Assembly: GCF_042610375.1 (NCBI RefSeq)
Contig: NZ_JBGJZL010000013.1
Coordinates: forward strand, 1-64,000
Direction: 5' to 3'
DNA length: 64,000 nt
From: CTSoil-075 sp042610375
GTDB taxonomy: Bacteria > Bacillota > Negativicutes > DSM-13327
The number at the start of each line of letters is the position of its first letter. Within the stretch, counting starts at the first letter, position 1. Under the pieces are notes generated by a model. The model ran no database searches, was not told where the DNA came from, and saw only the letters and a program-made list of their open reading frames with translations. The position numbers were made by a program, and so were the translations under genes. Of this stretch, positions 8,595 to 17,084 are shown one piece after another.

Positions 8595-9437
8595 TCAAAA
8601 AGGATAAATTCTTGGCTGATGCACAATATTATTATGATTTCTGCCACTAGCATAACATTGTCCAATGGACATTAATTGTCTACTTGGCACATTATTTTCA
8701 AGAAAATATCTACTGTATAATAACTGTGAAATAATCTTACTCCATAAGTACCTCACGTATATTTTCATAAATCGTTTCTCGACGAGCCCTTTTCTCTGAT
8801 ACATATTATGATCAGCCTGCTTGATCACCTCTCTGAGGGTAGTAAAATCATATACTGTGGTAGCAAAACCAATCGACATGCTAAGGGGTAGGCTAGGATG
8901 CTCGTAATTATTATTTTCAATATGATTTTTGATGGAGTTGTGAAGACTCACCAACTCTCCCTCCGTTAGAACCTTTGGGATTAATACAATAAATTCATCT
9001 CCTCCCATACGAAAGATTTGCGCATTAACGGGAGATGCTTTACGCAAGACTTCGGCGGCTTTACGAATGATTTTATCACCAACCACATGCCCCAATGTGT
9101 CATTTATAATTTTAAGACCATCGATATCACATGCAAAAACAGACACTGGAGTCTTCTGTTTTTGGATCTGCTGGGCAAAGATTGCAAAAGAATTACGATT
9201 TTTGAGGGTAGATACCACATCATAGTCACTTCGAATCTGAAGTTCTTGCGTCAATTTTTCTTGTTTTTCAAATTGCTGGCAAAGTTGGTGATTCTGCCAG
9301 GCAAAAAATACTGCTACCCCCATGCCAATAAGCGTAAAAGAAATGAGCATACGAATCACCTGACGAATACGCAATACATCATGGTTGTCTATTTCTAATA
9401 ACCATTCACCAAAAGAACAACAAATAGACACAACCAC
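8595..9437 (-). CDS. GGDEF diguanylate cyclase with N-terminal membrane segment, 5' region interrupted by IS21
   Basis: The product is 280 aa from a GTG. One or two hydrophobic segments lie at the N-terminus, then a GGDEF domain with an intact GGDEF motif at 145-149 and the substrate-side FACDIDGLKIIND. No RxxD inhibitory site is visible just before it. The active motif predicts cyclic-di-GMP synthesis at the membrane. The frame stays open upstream of the GTG through AISIAILLSIVVV up to the IS21 boundary at 9492. The native N-terminus and promoter were therefore probably separated by the insertion. About 60 residues after the domain look non-conserved. Confidence 0.75.
   Translation of the reverse strand: MVVSICCSFGEWLLEIDNHDVLRIRQVIRMLISFTLIGMGVAVFFAWQNHQLCQQFEKQEKLTQELQIRSDYDVVSTLKNRNSFAIFAQQIQKQKTPVSVFACDIDGLKIINDTLGHVVGDKIIRKAAEVLRKASPVNAQIFRMGGDEFIVLIPKVLTEGELVSLHNSIKNHIENNNYEHPSLPLSMSIGFATTVYDFTTLREVIKQADHNMYQRKGLVEKRFMKIYVRYLWSKIISQLLYSRYFLENNVPSRQLMSIGQCYASGRNHNNIVHQPRIYPF
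8667..8682. promoter_or_regulatory. palindromic operator candidate, copy 1
   Basis: GGACATTAATTGTCTA contains a GACA-N5-TGTC palindrome. It lies in the 3' end of the GGDEF gene and about 120 bp upstream of the VWA gene. Near-identical sites occur at 13890 and 16850. Confidence 0.55.
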
Positions 9438-9543
9438 TATACTTAATAAAATCGCTATACTAATCGCTGGATAATTAGGTTTTGCTATGCCTTGTCAATA
9501 CCGTTTCAAAATTCCCCAAAATCATCGGTCGAAAATTACTCAT

Positions 9544-10323
9544 TTAGTCGGTTGAATTTGACTCAAATTTGCTAACATCATAAAATCCAGCCTTCTTTTT
9601 CTCCTTGATTCGATAGCTGTCACCCTTGATATTAATTGTTGTGGAGTGGTGAAGTAACCGATCCAAAATTGCTGTTGCTACTATGTTATCTCCGAATACA
9701 TCACCCCAACTACCATACGATTTGTTAGAAGTCAGAATGATCGACCCTTTTTCATAGCGGTTTGAAACAATCTGGAAAAAGTAGTGGGCAACATCGGGCT
9801 CCATTGTAGCATAACCGACCTCATCAATGATTAAGATATCAGGTTTGCTGAGAGCTTTCATTTTTCTGTGAATACGCCCTGATTCGATATTTTCTTTGAT
9901 CATCAAAATAAGTTCATGAGCACTTAAAAAATAAGCTGTGAACCCATTTCTGATGCCTTCTACTGCAAGCCCCACAGCTAGATGCGTTTTACCAACACCT
10001 GGCGGGCCGAGAAACATAACATTTTCAGAACGCCCAACAAAACTTAGTGTCTTCAGTTCATTGATTTTGCGTTGATTAGCACTTGGTTGAAACTCAAAGT
10101 CAAAGGTATCTAGTCCTTTCACATAAGGCAACTTAGCTAATTTTAAGTTTGTTTTCGCAGCCCTCTCACGTTTGAATTCAATTTCAGCCCAAAGTAGCTT
10201 GTCGAGAAATTCTAGATAGGATATACTGTCCCTAGAAGCTTCTTCTGCGTGGTGATCATAGACTGCGGCCATATGAGCGAGCCCAAGTATTTCAAAGGCT
10301 TGACCTAATTGTTCGCGAATCAT
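9544..10323 (-). CDS. istB: IS21-family helper ATPase IstB
   Basis: The product is 259 aa, a DnaA/DnaC-like AAA+ helper with Walker A GPPGVGKT at 106-113 and Walker B-like ILIIDEVGY near 165. IstB oligomerises on DNA with ATP and directs the IstA transposase to its target. Length and motifs are full. It overlaps istA by four bases (translational coupling) and ends 50 bp from the left terminal repeat. Confidence 0.97.
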   Translation of the reverse strand: MIREQLGQAFEILGLAHMAAVYDHHAEEASRDSISYLEFLDKLLWAEIEFKRERAAKTNLKLAKLPYVKGLDTFDFEFQPSANQRKINELKTLSFVGRSENVMFLGPPGVGKTHLAVGLAVEGIRNGFTAYFLSAHELILMIKENIESGRIHRKMKALSKPDILIIDEVGYATMEPDVAHYFFQIVSNRYEKGSIILTSNKSYGSWGDVFGDNIVATAILDRLLHHSTTINIKGDSYRIKEKKKAGFYDVSKFESNSTD

Positions 10324-11561
10324 ACCATCACCTCGTTTGCAAGCGAGTCATAGACCTCTAGGGGTCTTTGATGCACTTTGAGTGTTTGATCCGGAATCAG
10401 AATTGGTGCTGTGGCGGCAACGTTCTTCTGAGACCAGGATGAGATTCCCTCAAAGTGCTTTTTATTTTTCTGATACTGATACTTTCCGACGAGTTTAGGG
10501 TGATTGGCAATGCAACGACCTAACTCATCATAGATTGCAATTGTACCATTTCGTAGATCTCTAATACCGACCCGACGGCCAGTATACCTGAATGGAACGG
10601 AGTAGTAGTTACTTTCAAAGCTGATCACGCAATCGTTCGCAACCTTTCTTGATTGAAGATCGGTCAGCAGGAATATTTCCTGATTTATGGTTCGTAAAGT
10701 TTCTAGTTTATGCTCGCTTAGCGGTACTTTTCGAGTTGTTCTATGTACTCTCAAATTACAGGTTGTATCCAGCCAGAGTCTTACTTGCGTATTTAAATCA
10801 GCTAATCCTGTCACGGTCTTAATTCTTGGCCAAAAATTCATTCGCAAGTATTTAACTCCGTTTTCAACCTTTCCTTTTGTTTGCGGGTGATAAGGACGAC
10901 ATCGTAGCGGATTGAAGCCGTAATGTTTAGCAAAGCGCAGAAACTTGTCATTCCATTTATTTTCGCCTTTTTCATGACTGTGTTTAACGACGGTTCGCAT
11001 GTTGTCATACAAAATGGTTTCTGCAACACCGCCGAAGAATTGGAATGCTCGTTCATGGCAACCAATGAGTGTATCGATTTTTTCATCTTCTGTAAATTCG
11101 ACGTACTTCATTCTGGAATAGCCTAGTATCATGACAAAAGCATGTACTTTACGAAATGATCCATCTGCACAAGTTAATTTAAACTCACCCCAATCGACTT
11201 GTGCCTGTTTTCCTGGTGGTGTTTCATAGCGAATGCTTGCTTTGGACATGACGGATTGTCGGTGAGGTTGCATAAATACTCTCAAAATTGTCATTTTCCC
11301 TTGATAGCCTAGCGCAGTAATTTCGTCAAAGATAATGCTCGCATTGATGCAACCTTCATTTATACGTGAAAGGATGTAACTTTTGAACGGATCGAGTTTG
11401 CTCGGCAAAGCAACTTGTTTTTGATATTGGGGGATCTGATCTGTGTGAAGCCACTTGGAAACTGTTTTTCGATCGATACCGAGCGTTTGTGCAATTTGAA
11501 TGTTTGAGAACCCTTTGCTTTTTAAATCTCTAATCATGAAAAACTCCTCACGTTGTACCAT
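10320..11561 (-). CDS. istA: IS21-family transposase IstA
   Basis: The product is 413 aa. An N-terminal helix-turn-helix (about 10-40) precedes an integrase-core DDE domain with D123 (QVDWGEF), D186 (YDNMR) and E233 (KGKVENGV), then a Mu-C-like beta domain. It catalyses cut and paste with IstB. GGGAGAGG precedes the ATG. There are no internal stops, so the enzyme should be functional. Confidence 0.97.
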   Translation of the reverse strand: MVQREEFFMIRDLKSKGFSNIQIAQTLGIDRKTVSKWLHTDQIPQYQKQVALPSKLDPFKSYILSRINEGCINASIIFDEITALGYQGKMTILRVFMQPHRQSVMSKASIRYETPPGKQAQVDWGEFKLTCADGSFRKVHAFVMILGYSRMKYVEFTEDEKIDTLIGCHERAFQFFGGVAETILYDNMRTVVKHSHEKGENKWNDKFLRFAKHYGFNPLRCRPYHPQTKGKVENGVKYLRMNFWPRIKTVTGLADLNTQVRLWLDTTCNLRVHRTTRKVPLSEHKLETLRTINQEIFLLTDLQSRKVANDCVISFESNYYSVPFRYTGRRVGIRDLRNGTIAIYDELGRCIANHPKLVGKYQYQKNKKHFEGISSWSQKNVAATAPILIPDQTLKVHQRPLEVYDSLANEVMV

Positions 11562-11714
11562 ATACTCCTCTCCCTTCTAAGAGGATGGTACGTTTTTTGT
11601 GGGTATTTTTCAACCGATTATTATGGGTAGTTTAGCATCGTTTACGACAGCCTTGCTTTAAATAAAAAATAATGCATTCCCCCTATAGAATCGTCTTCCA
11701 TATCATAATAACAA

Positions 11715-11745
11715 AAGCAGATAGACCTTTTACGTCCATCTGCTT
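11715..11745 (-). terminator. hairpin, second of two behind the WYL gene
   Basis: AAGCAGATGGAC pairs with GTCTATCTGCTT (one G-U) around a seven-base loop, followed on the minus strand by TTTTGTT. It lies just outside the IS21 right end. Confidence 0.6.
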
Positions 11746-11757
11746 AAAAATTCTTAT

Positions 11758-11787
11758 AAAAAGAGGTGACTTTTTTATTTGCCACCT
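11758..11787 (-). terminator. intrinsic terminator of the WYL regulator gene
   Basis: The minus-strand stem AGGTGGC/GTCACCT (one G-U pair) is followed by CTTTTT, 34 bases after the stop of the WYL gene. Confidence 0.6.
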
Positions 11788-11821
11788 AAAACTTATAACT
11801 GCAGGATTAATACATATAATT

Positions 11822-12853
11822 TTATGATTCGAGGAGTGGTTCCGCCTTACGATAAATTTTATTCATACGCTCAATGGTATCTTCTATCTCCGCCCGGAAT
11901 TCCGGCGGACTTAATACTTCCAGATATTCTGCCTGACTCAGCAACCACATTTTAATACCCCGCCCAAATACTTCAGCTTCAATATACCTAATATTATCTT
12001 CCCTTTTAACCACTCTGGCATTAGGTAAACGATCCAATATGGCTTCTTCCGACACTCCCCAATATTTGAACTGGATTTTGATCATCTTCCCCGTCTGCAT
12101 AAACTGAACCCGCTTGCGAAATTGCCCCTCCTCAAATCGATTGACATAAGGAAAAGAGAATTTATCTTCAGTAATTTGATAACTAAGTATCCTATCTATC
12201 CGATATACACTGGGGTCATTGAAATCTTTATCATGAATATTTCCAATCAGATAAAAATAATATTCAGCAAACATGACGCCCTGTGGCTTTATTAATCGTT
12301 CTACCACTTCTTGATCGATCCGTCGATAACTAATTTTTACTAGCTTTTGCTCACGCACCGCTTGGCTCAGCTCCCAAATAGACTGCAAAAGCGGTTTCCC
12401 ATGCTGGACAGCGACATAATGATGTAGCTCGTTGCTGATGATTTCTTTTATTCGTTTAGCTTCCGCCGGATGGCACTGAAGGACTAGTTTCTTCAATAAT
12501 TCATCCATTTCATTTTTTGAAAAAGCACGACTTTCCAATAAAACTCTTGCCGCCGCTAAAATTTGCTCATTAGTCAGCCAGGTTTCAGAATTTCCTATCA
12601 GCATATAGCCTTTATTTTTCTTACAATACTTAATTTCACCTAATCCTTGATTATTTTCAGAATCTCCCCAATACGTTCTAAGCTCCTCGATATCACGTTG
12701 GATGGTTTTCTTATCAACACGAAATCGTTTTGCTTCTTCCTCTTTACACAATATCTCTTTTCTGCTAAGCCGTTCAAACATGGATAATACCCGAAAACTT
12801 CCACTATGCCCATTTTCTTTCGTATCGATGATCCTCAGCACCTCCAAGCGCAT
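11822..12853 (-). CDS. WYL-domain transcriptional regulator
   Basis: The product is 343 aa from the ATG at 12853; a longer frame starts with TTG at 12913 but that lies inside the likely promoter. A DeoR-like helix-turn-helix (KTIQRDIEELRTYW) comes first. A WYL domain (KISYRRID...IKPQGVMFAEYYFYLIGN) and a C-terminal WCX-like segment follow. WYL regulators, including BrxR and CapW of defence islands, are usually homodimeric repressors that bind palindromes. Here it is the obvious candidate to act on the GACA-N5-TGTC sites around it. It lies 84 bases after the 231-aa gene with its own inverted repeat in between. Confidence 0.88.
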   Translation of the reverse strand: MRLEVLRIIDTKENGHSGSFRVLSMFERLSRKEILCKEEEAKRFRVDKKTIQRDIEELRTYWGDSENNQGLGEIKYCKKNKGYMLIGNSETWLTNEQILAAARVLLESRAFSKNEMDELLKKLVLQCHPAEAKRIKEIISNELHHYVAVQHGKPLLQSIWELSQAVREQKLVKISYRRIDQEVVERLIKPQGVMFAEYYFYLIGNIHDKDFNDPSVYRIDRILSYQITEDKFSFPYVNRFEEGQFRKRVQFMQTGKMIKIQFKYWGVSEEAILDRLPNARVVKREDNIRYIEAEVFGRGIKMWLLSQAEYLEVLSPPEFRAEIEDTIERMNKIYRKAEPLLES

Positions 12854-12909
12854 GCTTCTATAATAATATCTACAAGTTAATCGATTAACCCTGATCCACA
12901 AATTATATA

Positions 12910-12933
12910 GCAAACATGACTCATAATGTTTGC
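12910..12933. promoter_or_regulatory. inverted repeat and -10 upstream of the WYL gene
   Basis: Perfect 8-bp arms GCAAACAT and ATGTTTGC are separated by eight bases. Immediately downstream on the minus strand is TATAAT (near 12900-12906). An operator overlapping the -35 region would fit autoregulation of the WYL gene. Confidence 0.5.
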
Positions 12934-12937
12934 AATC

Positions 12938-13633
12938 TTATTCCGCAAGACTACTGGTAGCACAGTTGCTATTCATCTCTTTTCCTTTCTTGTTCAGTCC
13001 TGTTTGCAAAGCAACATACCCATCATAAGTTTTTACCCCAGTAATAACAACAACATCAGTCAATGAAAATCCGCCTAACTTAAAACTACCAGCATGTGTG
13101 GCCAGTAATCGTTGTCGAAAATCAATCGTTATTATATTTCCATTTATATCGACTTCAAGTCCTTCGCCTAAGTCAACATTCCCAAATATTGCGTTAATTA
13201 TGCCGAGACTTATCAATGAAAATATCCAAGATAACATTGGTTTATCTAGTAGTTTTTTCTCCAATAATTCGATTTTCATTACCGATTCAGTGCAATTATG
13301 CTGTAAGTCACGAATACGACAGTGCAATCGCACGTTTCCTAATTTCGTAGTTTCCAGATCCAATTGCAACTGCTGACCTGGCATTGACTTCACAATGATA
13401 TTACTTACCCCTTCACTGTTAGTATTTTTCCGAGTTAAAGCTAAACCGCTATTAATTGCATCATCCTTAACTGATAGTTGTCCAGCTAGCAATCCGGCAA
13501 GAGTTTTTTTATCTACTATATTTTCAAGGATTGGGATAATATTTACAATGTCTTGAGGATCAATATCTTTAATACGCTTGACTTGAATTGCAACCTTTTT
13601 AGCTGCTTCTAAAGCATCCGTAAATATACTCAT
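12938..13633 (-). CDS. hypothetical protein
   Basis: The product is 231 aa with no recognised family. Residues 1-60 are helical, the middle is a beta-rich, charged region, and a hydrophobic stretch (about 133-150, PMLSWIFSLISLGIINAIFG) precedes a second beta-rich part. It could be a peripheral membrane or lipid-binding protein, but this is only an impression. AGGAGG nine bases before the ATG fixes the start. It precedes the WYL gene and has the palindrome at 13890 upstream, so both may form one regulated unit. Confidence 0.75.
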   Translation of the reverse strand: MSIFTDALEAAKKVAIQVKRIKDIDPQDIVNIIPILENIVDKKTLAGLLAGQLSVKDDAINSGLALTRKNTNSEGVSNIIVKSMPGQQLQLDLETTKLGNVRLHCRIRDLQHNCTESVMKIELLEKKLLDKPMLSWIFSLISLGIINAIFGNVDLGEGLEVDINGNIITIDFRQRLLATHAGSFKLGGFSLTDVVVITGVKTYDGYVALQTGLNKKGKEMNSNCATSSLAE

Positions 13634-13889
13634 AATATCATTCCTCCTGCTTCATTTTGGCTATTTAACTTTTGACTTACCACTAATATTACTACTATTC
13701 CTTATAATCTCTCTGTTTTCCCCTCACAGCACCAGCATTTTTTTGCGTTGCTTCTACATGCTAATACAATCACAGCCAATTTATTCGACCAAAACCAATA
13801 ATAACCTTTATTTCCAATACAATATCTTCCTAAATTCATATACAATCAATTAACACCCCACTTATATTTCATATAATAGCATTATTACA

Positions 13890-13905
13890 TAGACAATAAA
13901 TGTCC
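13890..13905. promoter_or_regulatory. palindromic operator candidate, copy 2
   Basis: TAGACAATAAATGTCC differs from the copies at 8667 and 16850 by one base. On the minus strand the TTGTCT half could serve as a -35, with TATTAT/TATATG-like -10 sequences following. It lies about 257 bp upstream of the 231-aa gene. Confidence 0.55.
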
Positions 13906-13929
13906 TTTTAAATTATCTACAGCACAAAC

Positions 13930-13971
13930 AAAAAAATACCAGTCAGAGTGCTATCAAAACACCTTAACTGG
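13930..13971 (-). terminator. intrinsic terminator
   Basis: On the minus strand CCAGTTAAGGTG pairs imperfectly with CACTCTGACTGG and is followed by TATTTTTTT. It lies directly after the serine-recombinase remnant and downstream of the 62-aa gene. Confidence 0.6.
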
Positions 13972-13979
13972 CAGATTCC

Positions 13980-14180
13980 CTAAATCTCACATTCAATCGT
14001 TGTACTATCCAGTAAACTCACAACCACCCTACCACCATCATAAACCGTCATCTTCTCCACCAGCGCAAAGTACAAATCCCGTCATTACCTCAGCCTCCTT
14101 TATCATTGCAATAAGCTGCCTCGCCTTATATCTCTAAGCAAGTTATCATCCACCAAGCGTTCCTGCCATTTCTCAAGAAT
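13980..14180 (-). pseudogene. 3' remnant of a large serine recombinase gene
   Basis: Reading the minus strand across two frameshifts gives LEKWQERLVDDNLLRDI, then ARQLIAMIKEAEVMTGFV, then ALVEKMTVYDGGRVVVSLL and a short end at a TAG (13980). That matches the C-terminal end typical of large serine integrases (a helical segment followed by LVEKxTVY and a beta hairpin). The catalytic and zinc domains are gone. It is probably left from an integrated element. The far end overlaps the stop of the 62-aa gene. Confidence 0.55.
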
Positions 14181-14361
14181 TATAATCCCTCGCCTTTAAC
14201 TGAAACAACGTGAGTAGCGCTTTGTCAAAGCCCATTTTCGCGACTACTTTACTTCCTTGAGATTCAATAGCGACTATTGACAGCCCCTCTGGATTAGGCG
14301 GACTTATCTTCATTGAACTGCTGATGGCAATACTCTTTCCTTTTAATGATTGTTGTGTCAA
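14173..14361 (-). CDS. small hypothetical protein (TTG start)
   Basis: A TTG at 14361 is preceded by AGGAGG at eight bases, which decides the start over an upstream ATG at 14406 that lacks a site. The product is 62 aa (TQQSLKGKSIAISS...), soluble and with no recognised family. Its ribosome site lies inside the end of the upstream TPR-like gene, so the two are coupled. It may be a small partner of that protein. Confidence 0.6.
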   Translation of the reverse strand: MTQQSLKGKSIAISSSMKISPPNPEGLSIVAIESQGSKVVAKMGFDKALLTLFQLKARDYNS

Positions 14362-14386
14362 GATGGCTTCCTCCTGTACATTTATT

Positions 14387-15079
14387 TCAAATCTCCCAGC
14401 ATACATGAGGGTGTTGTATTAATTCATCCATTTCTTTATAAGTTTTTTCTTTATCATTATTACGATTTTCCCACAACTGTTGCAAATTAGCGATGGTATT
14501 ATCACCCTCTGGAAAATATGCCAAGGCTTGATACAAAAAAGCTAATGCTTGATCAATATCCCCGATTTTATAAGATAAATCCGCTTTAAATCTGTATGAG
14601 TAATATAAGTAACTATTATTTTTAAACCTAACATCCCTTTCTGAAATTTTTTGATTGACCTCAAGCATTGCTTTATCTGCCTGATCTATATGATTCAACA
14701 ACCACCAGCGATCATACCACAATTCACCTCGTTCAACAAAAGGGAATTTATCCGGTATGTATTCTGCCACTTGAATACTCATATCAATATATTTTATCGC
14801 TTTATTCGCGTCTTCTTCTATATGCCAAATACACAGCCCTAACTCCCACAACGCCCATGCCTTGTTTTCAATATCTTCAGGTTCAGTTACCTCTATATCT
14901 ACTATAGAATAATATAAATCCATAGCGGGATCTAACTTATTAATGTTCTTACGCGACAATGCCCGCCCTAGCAAAATTCTAGCTTTCCAATCATTAATGC
15001 CGTTTTCAAAAAAAGCTTTTGGCATAGCAGTCTTTTCAACAATGTAATCCACCCATTTTTCAAACTCGCTATTATTCAT
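14387..15079 (-). CDS. TPR-like helical repeat protein
   Basis: The product is 230 aa from the ATG at 15079, nine bases after GGAG; a second ATG three codons earlier overlaps the ribosome site. It consists of paired amphipathic helices with TPR character (for example ALWELGLCIWHIEEDANKAI and ADLSYKIGDIDQALAFLYQAL). It likely mediates protein-protein contacts; the partner is unknown. A partial version of the region's palindrome (GGACATTTTATGT) lies about 45 bp upstream. Confidence 0.75.
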   Translation of the reverse strand: MNNSEFEKWVDYIVEKTAMPKAFFENGINDWKARILLGRALSRKNINKLDPAMDLYYSIVDIEVTEPEDIENKAWALWELGLCIWHIEEDANKAIKYIDMSIQVAEYIPDKFPFVERGELWYDRWWLLNHIDQADKAMLEVNQKISERDVRFKNNSYLYYSYRFKADLSYKIGDIDQALAFLYQALAYFPEGDNTIANLQQLWENRNNDKEKTYKEMDELIQHPHVCWEI

Positions 15080-15258
15080 GCATACCATCTCCTTTAAACC
15101 TTTTTCATAAAATTAACATAAAATGTCCTTTACAAACTCTGACATATATACTTCTGACTAATCTATTTTTCTTAATACATAGCATAAACTGCTTCACTGT
15201 TTAATATTTCGTTGCTGTTGGAGACGTTTTTTCAGAAATCTTGTATGCCTATACGAGA

Positions 15259-16122
15259 TTATCCATGTTGATAAGATGGTATCACTCTCTGAGCAAACTC
15301 GATGATTCCAACCTTTCTTTGTAGTGGCAATTTTTTTACTGCTCTTTCTATGAATGCTAACTCAGCCTGTCCCGTTTTAAGACATACGCTAAAATCACGG
15401 ACCAAAGAAACTGCCATCTTCTGATCATTAGGTAAACCACGCACCAATTCTCGATAAATAATTCTCATGCTTTTTTCTTGTATTTCATACCCGTTAGCCA
15501 ACCGCATAACGTACATACCCAGCAGCCAAAACACATCAAAATCCTCATAGATAATATAGTTAAGTGAGCTTTCCCTTACTGCTAAAATTCCATTGCGTCT
15601 GGCTATACTTAAAATATCAATCATAATTAGTAATAATCGCTCATAATCATCACGCTGTCTGTCTAACGGTAGCTCATTGGCCATTTGCTTATAGTAGTTA
15701 AACGTTCGTGCTAAAAGTTTTTCTGCTATCCTGCACGGAACCACCCGTTGTATATTATCACTGCTGCTTTTTAAAACAGAGTTTGGTCTTATAATGAAAT
15801 TGGATAGTTGTTCGGCTCTATATTTTATTGCTGTGATAAATAGCTTAGTACTTGCCCCATAGCTCCAATCGTTAAGTGGCTTTCCCTCTTTTTTAATGTC
15901 GTATTCACAAAAATATCTAACCCAGTATTTAATATCCTCCGGTATTAGGCTACGTTCTAAATCCTTTAAAGAATTACCGTCGGGCAGAGGCAACTTTTGA
16001 TATTGTTGACAGTAACTGTTGCAATACCTAGGCAAAAATTTGCTTATATCATATAATGTTTCATTTAGATACTTCATTGCTATAGCACATTTAACTTGTG
16101 TAGAGTCACATACTTTTTTCAC
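15259..16122 (-). CDS. hypothetical helical protein
   Basis: The product is 287 aa starting at a GTG with AAAGGAGG seven bases upstream. It is largely alpha-helical with many Tyr, Arg and Leu residues and no signal peptide. I recognise no motif. It is separated by 56 bp from the membrane protein gene upstream and could be co-transcribed with it. Confidence 0.75.
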   Translation of the reverse strand: MKKVCDSTQVKCAIAMKYLNETLYDISKFLPRYCNSYCQQYQKLPLPDGNSLKDLERSLIPEDIKYWVRYFCEYDIKKEGKPLNDWSYGASTKLFITAIKYRAEQLSNFIIRPNSVLKSSSDNIQRVVPCRIAEKLLARTFNYYKQMANELPLDRQRDDYERLLLIMIDILSIARRNGILAVRESSLNYIIYEDFDVFWLLGMYVMRLANGYEIQEKSMRIIYRELVRGLPNDQKMAVSLVRDFSVCLKTGQAELAFIERAVKKLPLQRKVGIIEFAQRVIPSYQHG

Positions 16123-16178
16123 AAAACCACCTCCTTTGCTACCATGATGGACTCCTAGAAGGCGGTACCCTCCATTTA

Positions 16179-16757
16179 CTAAGGGTAAGCTCGATTTCTT
16201 TTGGTGGTCGTGAGCTCTTTACTAAGTGTACATTTTCCACCGTCCAGTTTAAACTCTACAGTACCATACCAATGACGATGAGGTGATGCTTTAATTGTCA
16301 CTATATATTCATTATTTATGTCCAGCACCGACTGAGTTACGGATTTATCATTGGAGGTAGTTGCCAGAGTAACAATAGAACTAACATATACTTGATACTG
16401 CCCCTGCCTTAAATATTTAGTCATTTCTACTGAGGATTTATTTTTAGTTCCGAAACCTTCATCAATATTGAATGATTTTGGTGTGTGGCTTTCTGTCACA
16501 AAATTTTTCTGAATCCAAGCTAACCGATCTTGGAATAGGACATGCTGAACAGCAACCTCTTTGGCAGTATCCCGATATAGTTCGGATGTAAAGTCAGTAT
16601 CATTAGGCATATGAAAAGTCAGCGTCATCTGAGAATATAGCCAAAATAGGACACCTATTACAGCCAAATACACAAATTCTGAACCGCCTCCGCTCAGATC
16701 TTGGACAAAATACCGTTTACCATTGACTACATATAATAGGTCTTGATTTTTTGCCAT
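16179..16757 (-). CDS. membrane-anchored hypothetical protein
   Basis: The product is 192 aa from the ATG at 16757, chosen because AAGGAGG lies eight bases upstream; the longer frame to 16856 has no site. About 25 residues precede a single transmembrane helix (FVYLAVIGVLFWLYSQM). A soluble domain of mixed beta character follows. The family is unknown. The palindrome at 16850 lies 93 bp upstream. Confidence 0.75.
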   Translation of the reverse strand: MAKNQDLLYVVNGKRYFVQDLSGGGSEFVYLAVIGVLFWLYSQMTLTFHMPNDTDFTSELYRDTAKEVAVQHVLFQDRLAWIQKNFVTESHTPKSFNIDEGFGTKNKSSVEMTKYLRQGQYQVYVSSIVTLATTSNDKSVTQSVLDINNEYIVTIKASPHRHWYGTVEFKLDGGKCTLSKELTTTKRNRAYP

Positions 16758-16849
16758 AAGAAGCCCTCCTTCACAATACTTTTCTTGTTGCTTTATAAGT
16801 ATTCCGTTATCAAAGGACGTTGTTATATCTTTATAATAACTAAAATAGA

Positions 16850-16865
16850 TAGACAATTAATGTCC
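16850..16865. promoter_or_regulatory. palindromic operator candidate, copy 3
   Basis: TAGACAATTAATGTCC is the exact complement of copy 1. On the minus strand TTGTCT could be a -35 with TATAAA about 15 bases on, so the site would overlap the promoter of the membrane-anchored gene. Confidence 0.6.
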
Positions 16866-16944
16866 ATATAAAAAACAATCCTATTCCAGGTGTAAATATC
16901 TTTTCACACAAATTCCTTAATTAATTTTAATTTTAAACAAAATT

Positions 16945-16976
16945 AAAAAAGCTCCGGTTTAACCAGAAGCTTTTTG
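16945..16976 (-). terminator. intrinsic terminator of the 491-aa gene
   Basis: On the minus strand AAAGCTTCTGGTT pairs with ACCGGAGCTTT around a short loop and is followed by TTTTAATTTT. It lies about 110 bp after the stop at 17085. Confidence 0.7.
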
Positions 16977-17084
16977 TCTAACGAAAGGCCGAGCTATCGC
17001 GATGTTATATTTTATTTTCAAAGACTTATTCAGAAACCACTTTATTTACCATCGACTTATAAAAACAGCTAGCATTTATCATTT

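Larger units (their letters stand above)
9493..11649 (-). mobile_element. complete IS21-family insertion sequence (2157 bp)
   Basis: The element starts TGTC at 9493 and ends GACA at 11649. The terminal ~50 bp form an imperfect inverted repeat with TG...CA ends. The flanks carry a 4-bp direct repeat, GCCT (9489-9492 and 11650-11653), as expected for IS21-family insertion. It encodes overlapping istA and istB with no visible lesions, so it may still be active. It sits 56 bp upstream of the GGDEF gene's GTG. Confidence 0.93.

Noticed and set aside
12854..12913. Longer WYL protein starting with TTG at 12913
   Set aside because: The extra 20 residues would be encoded by the region carrying the TATAAT and inverted repeat, with no ribosome site.
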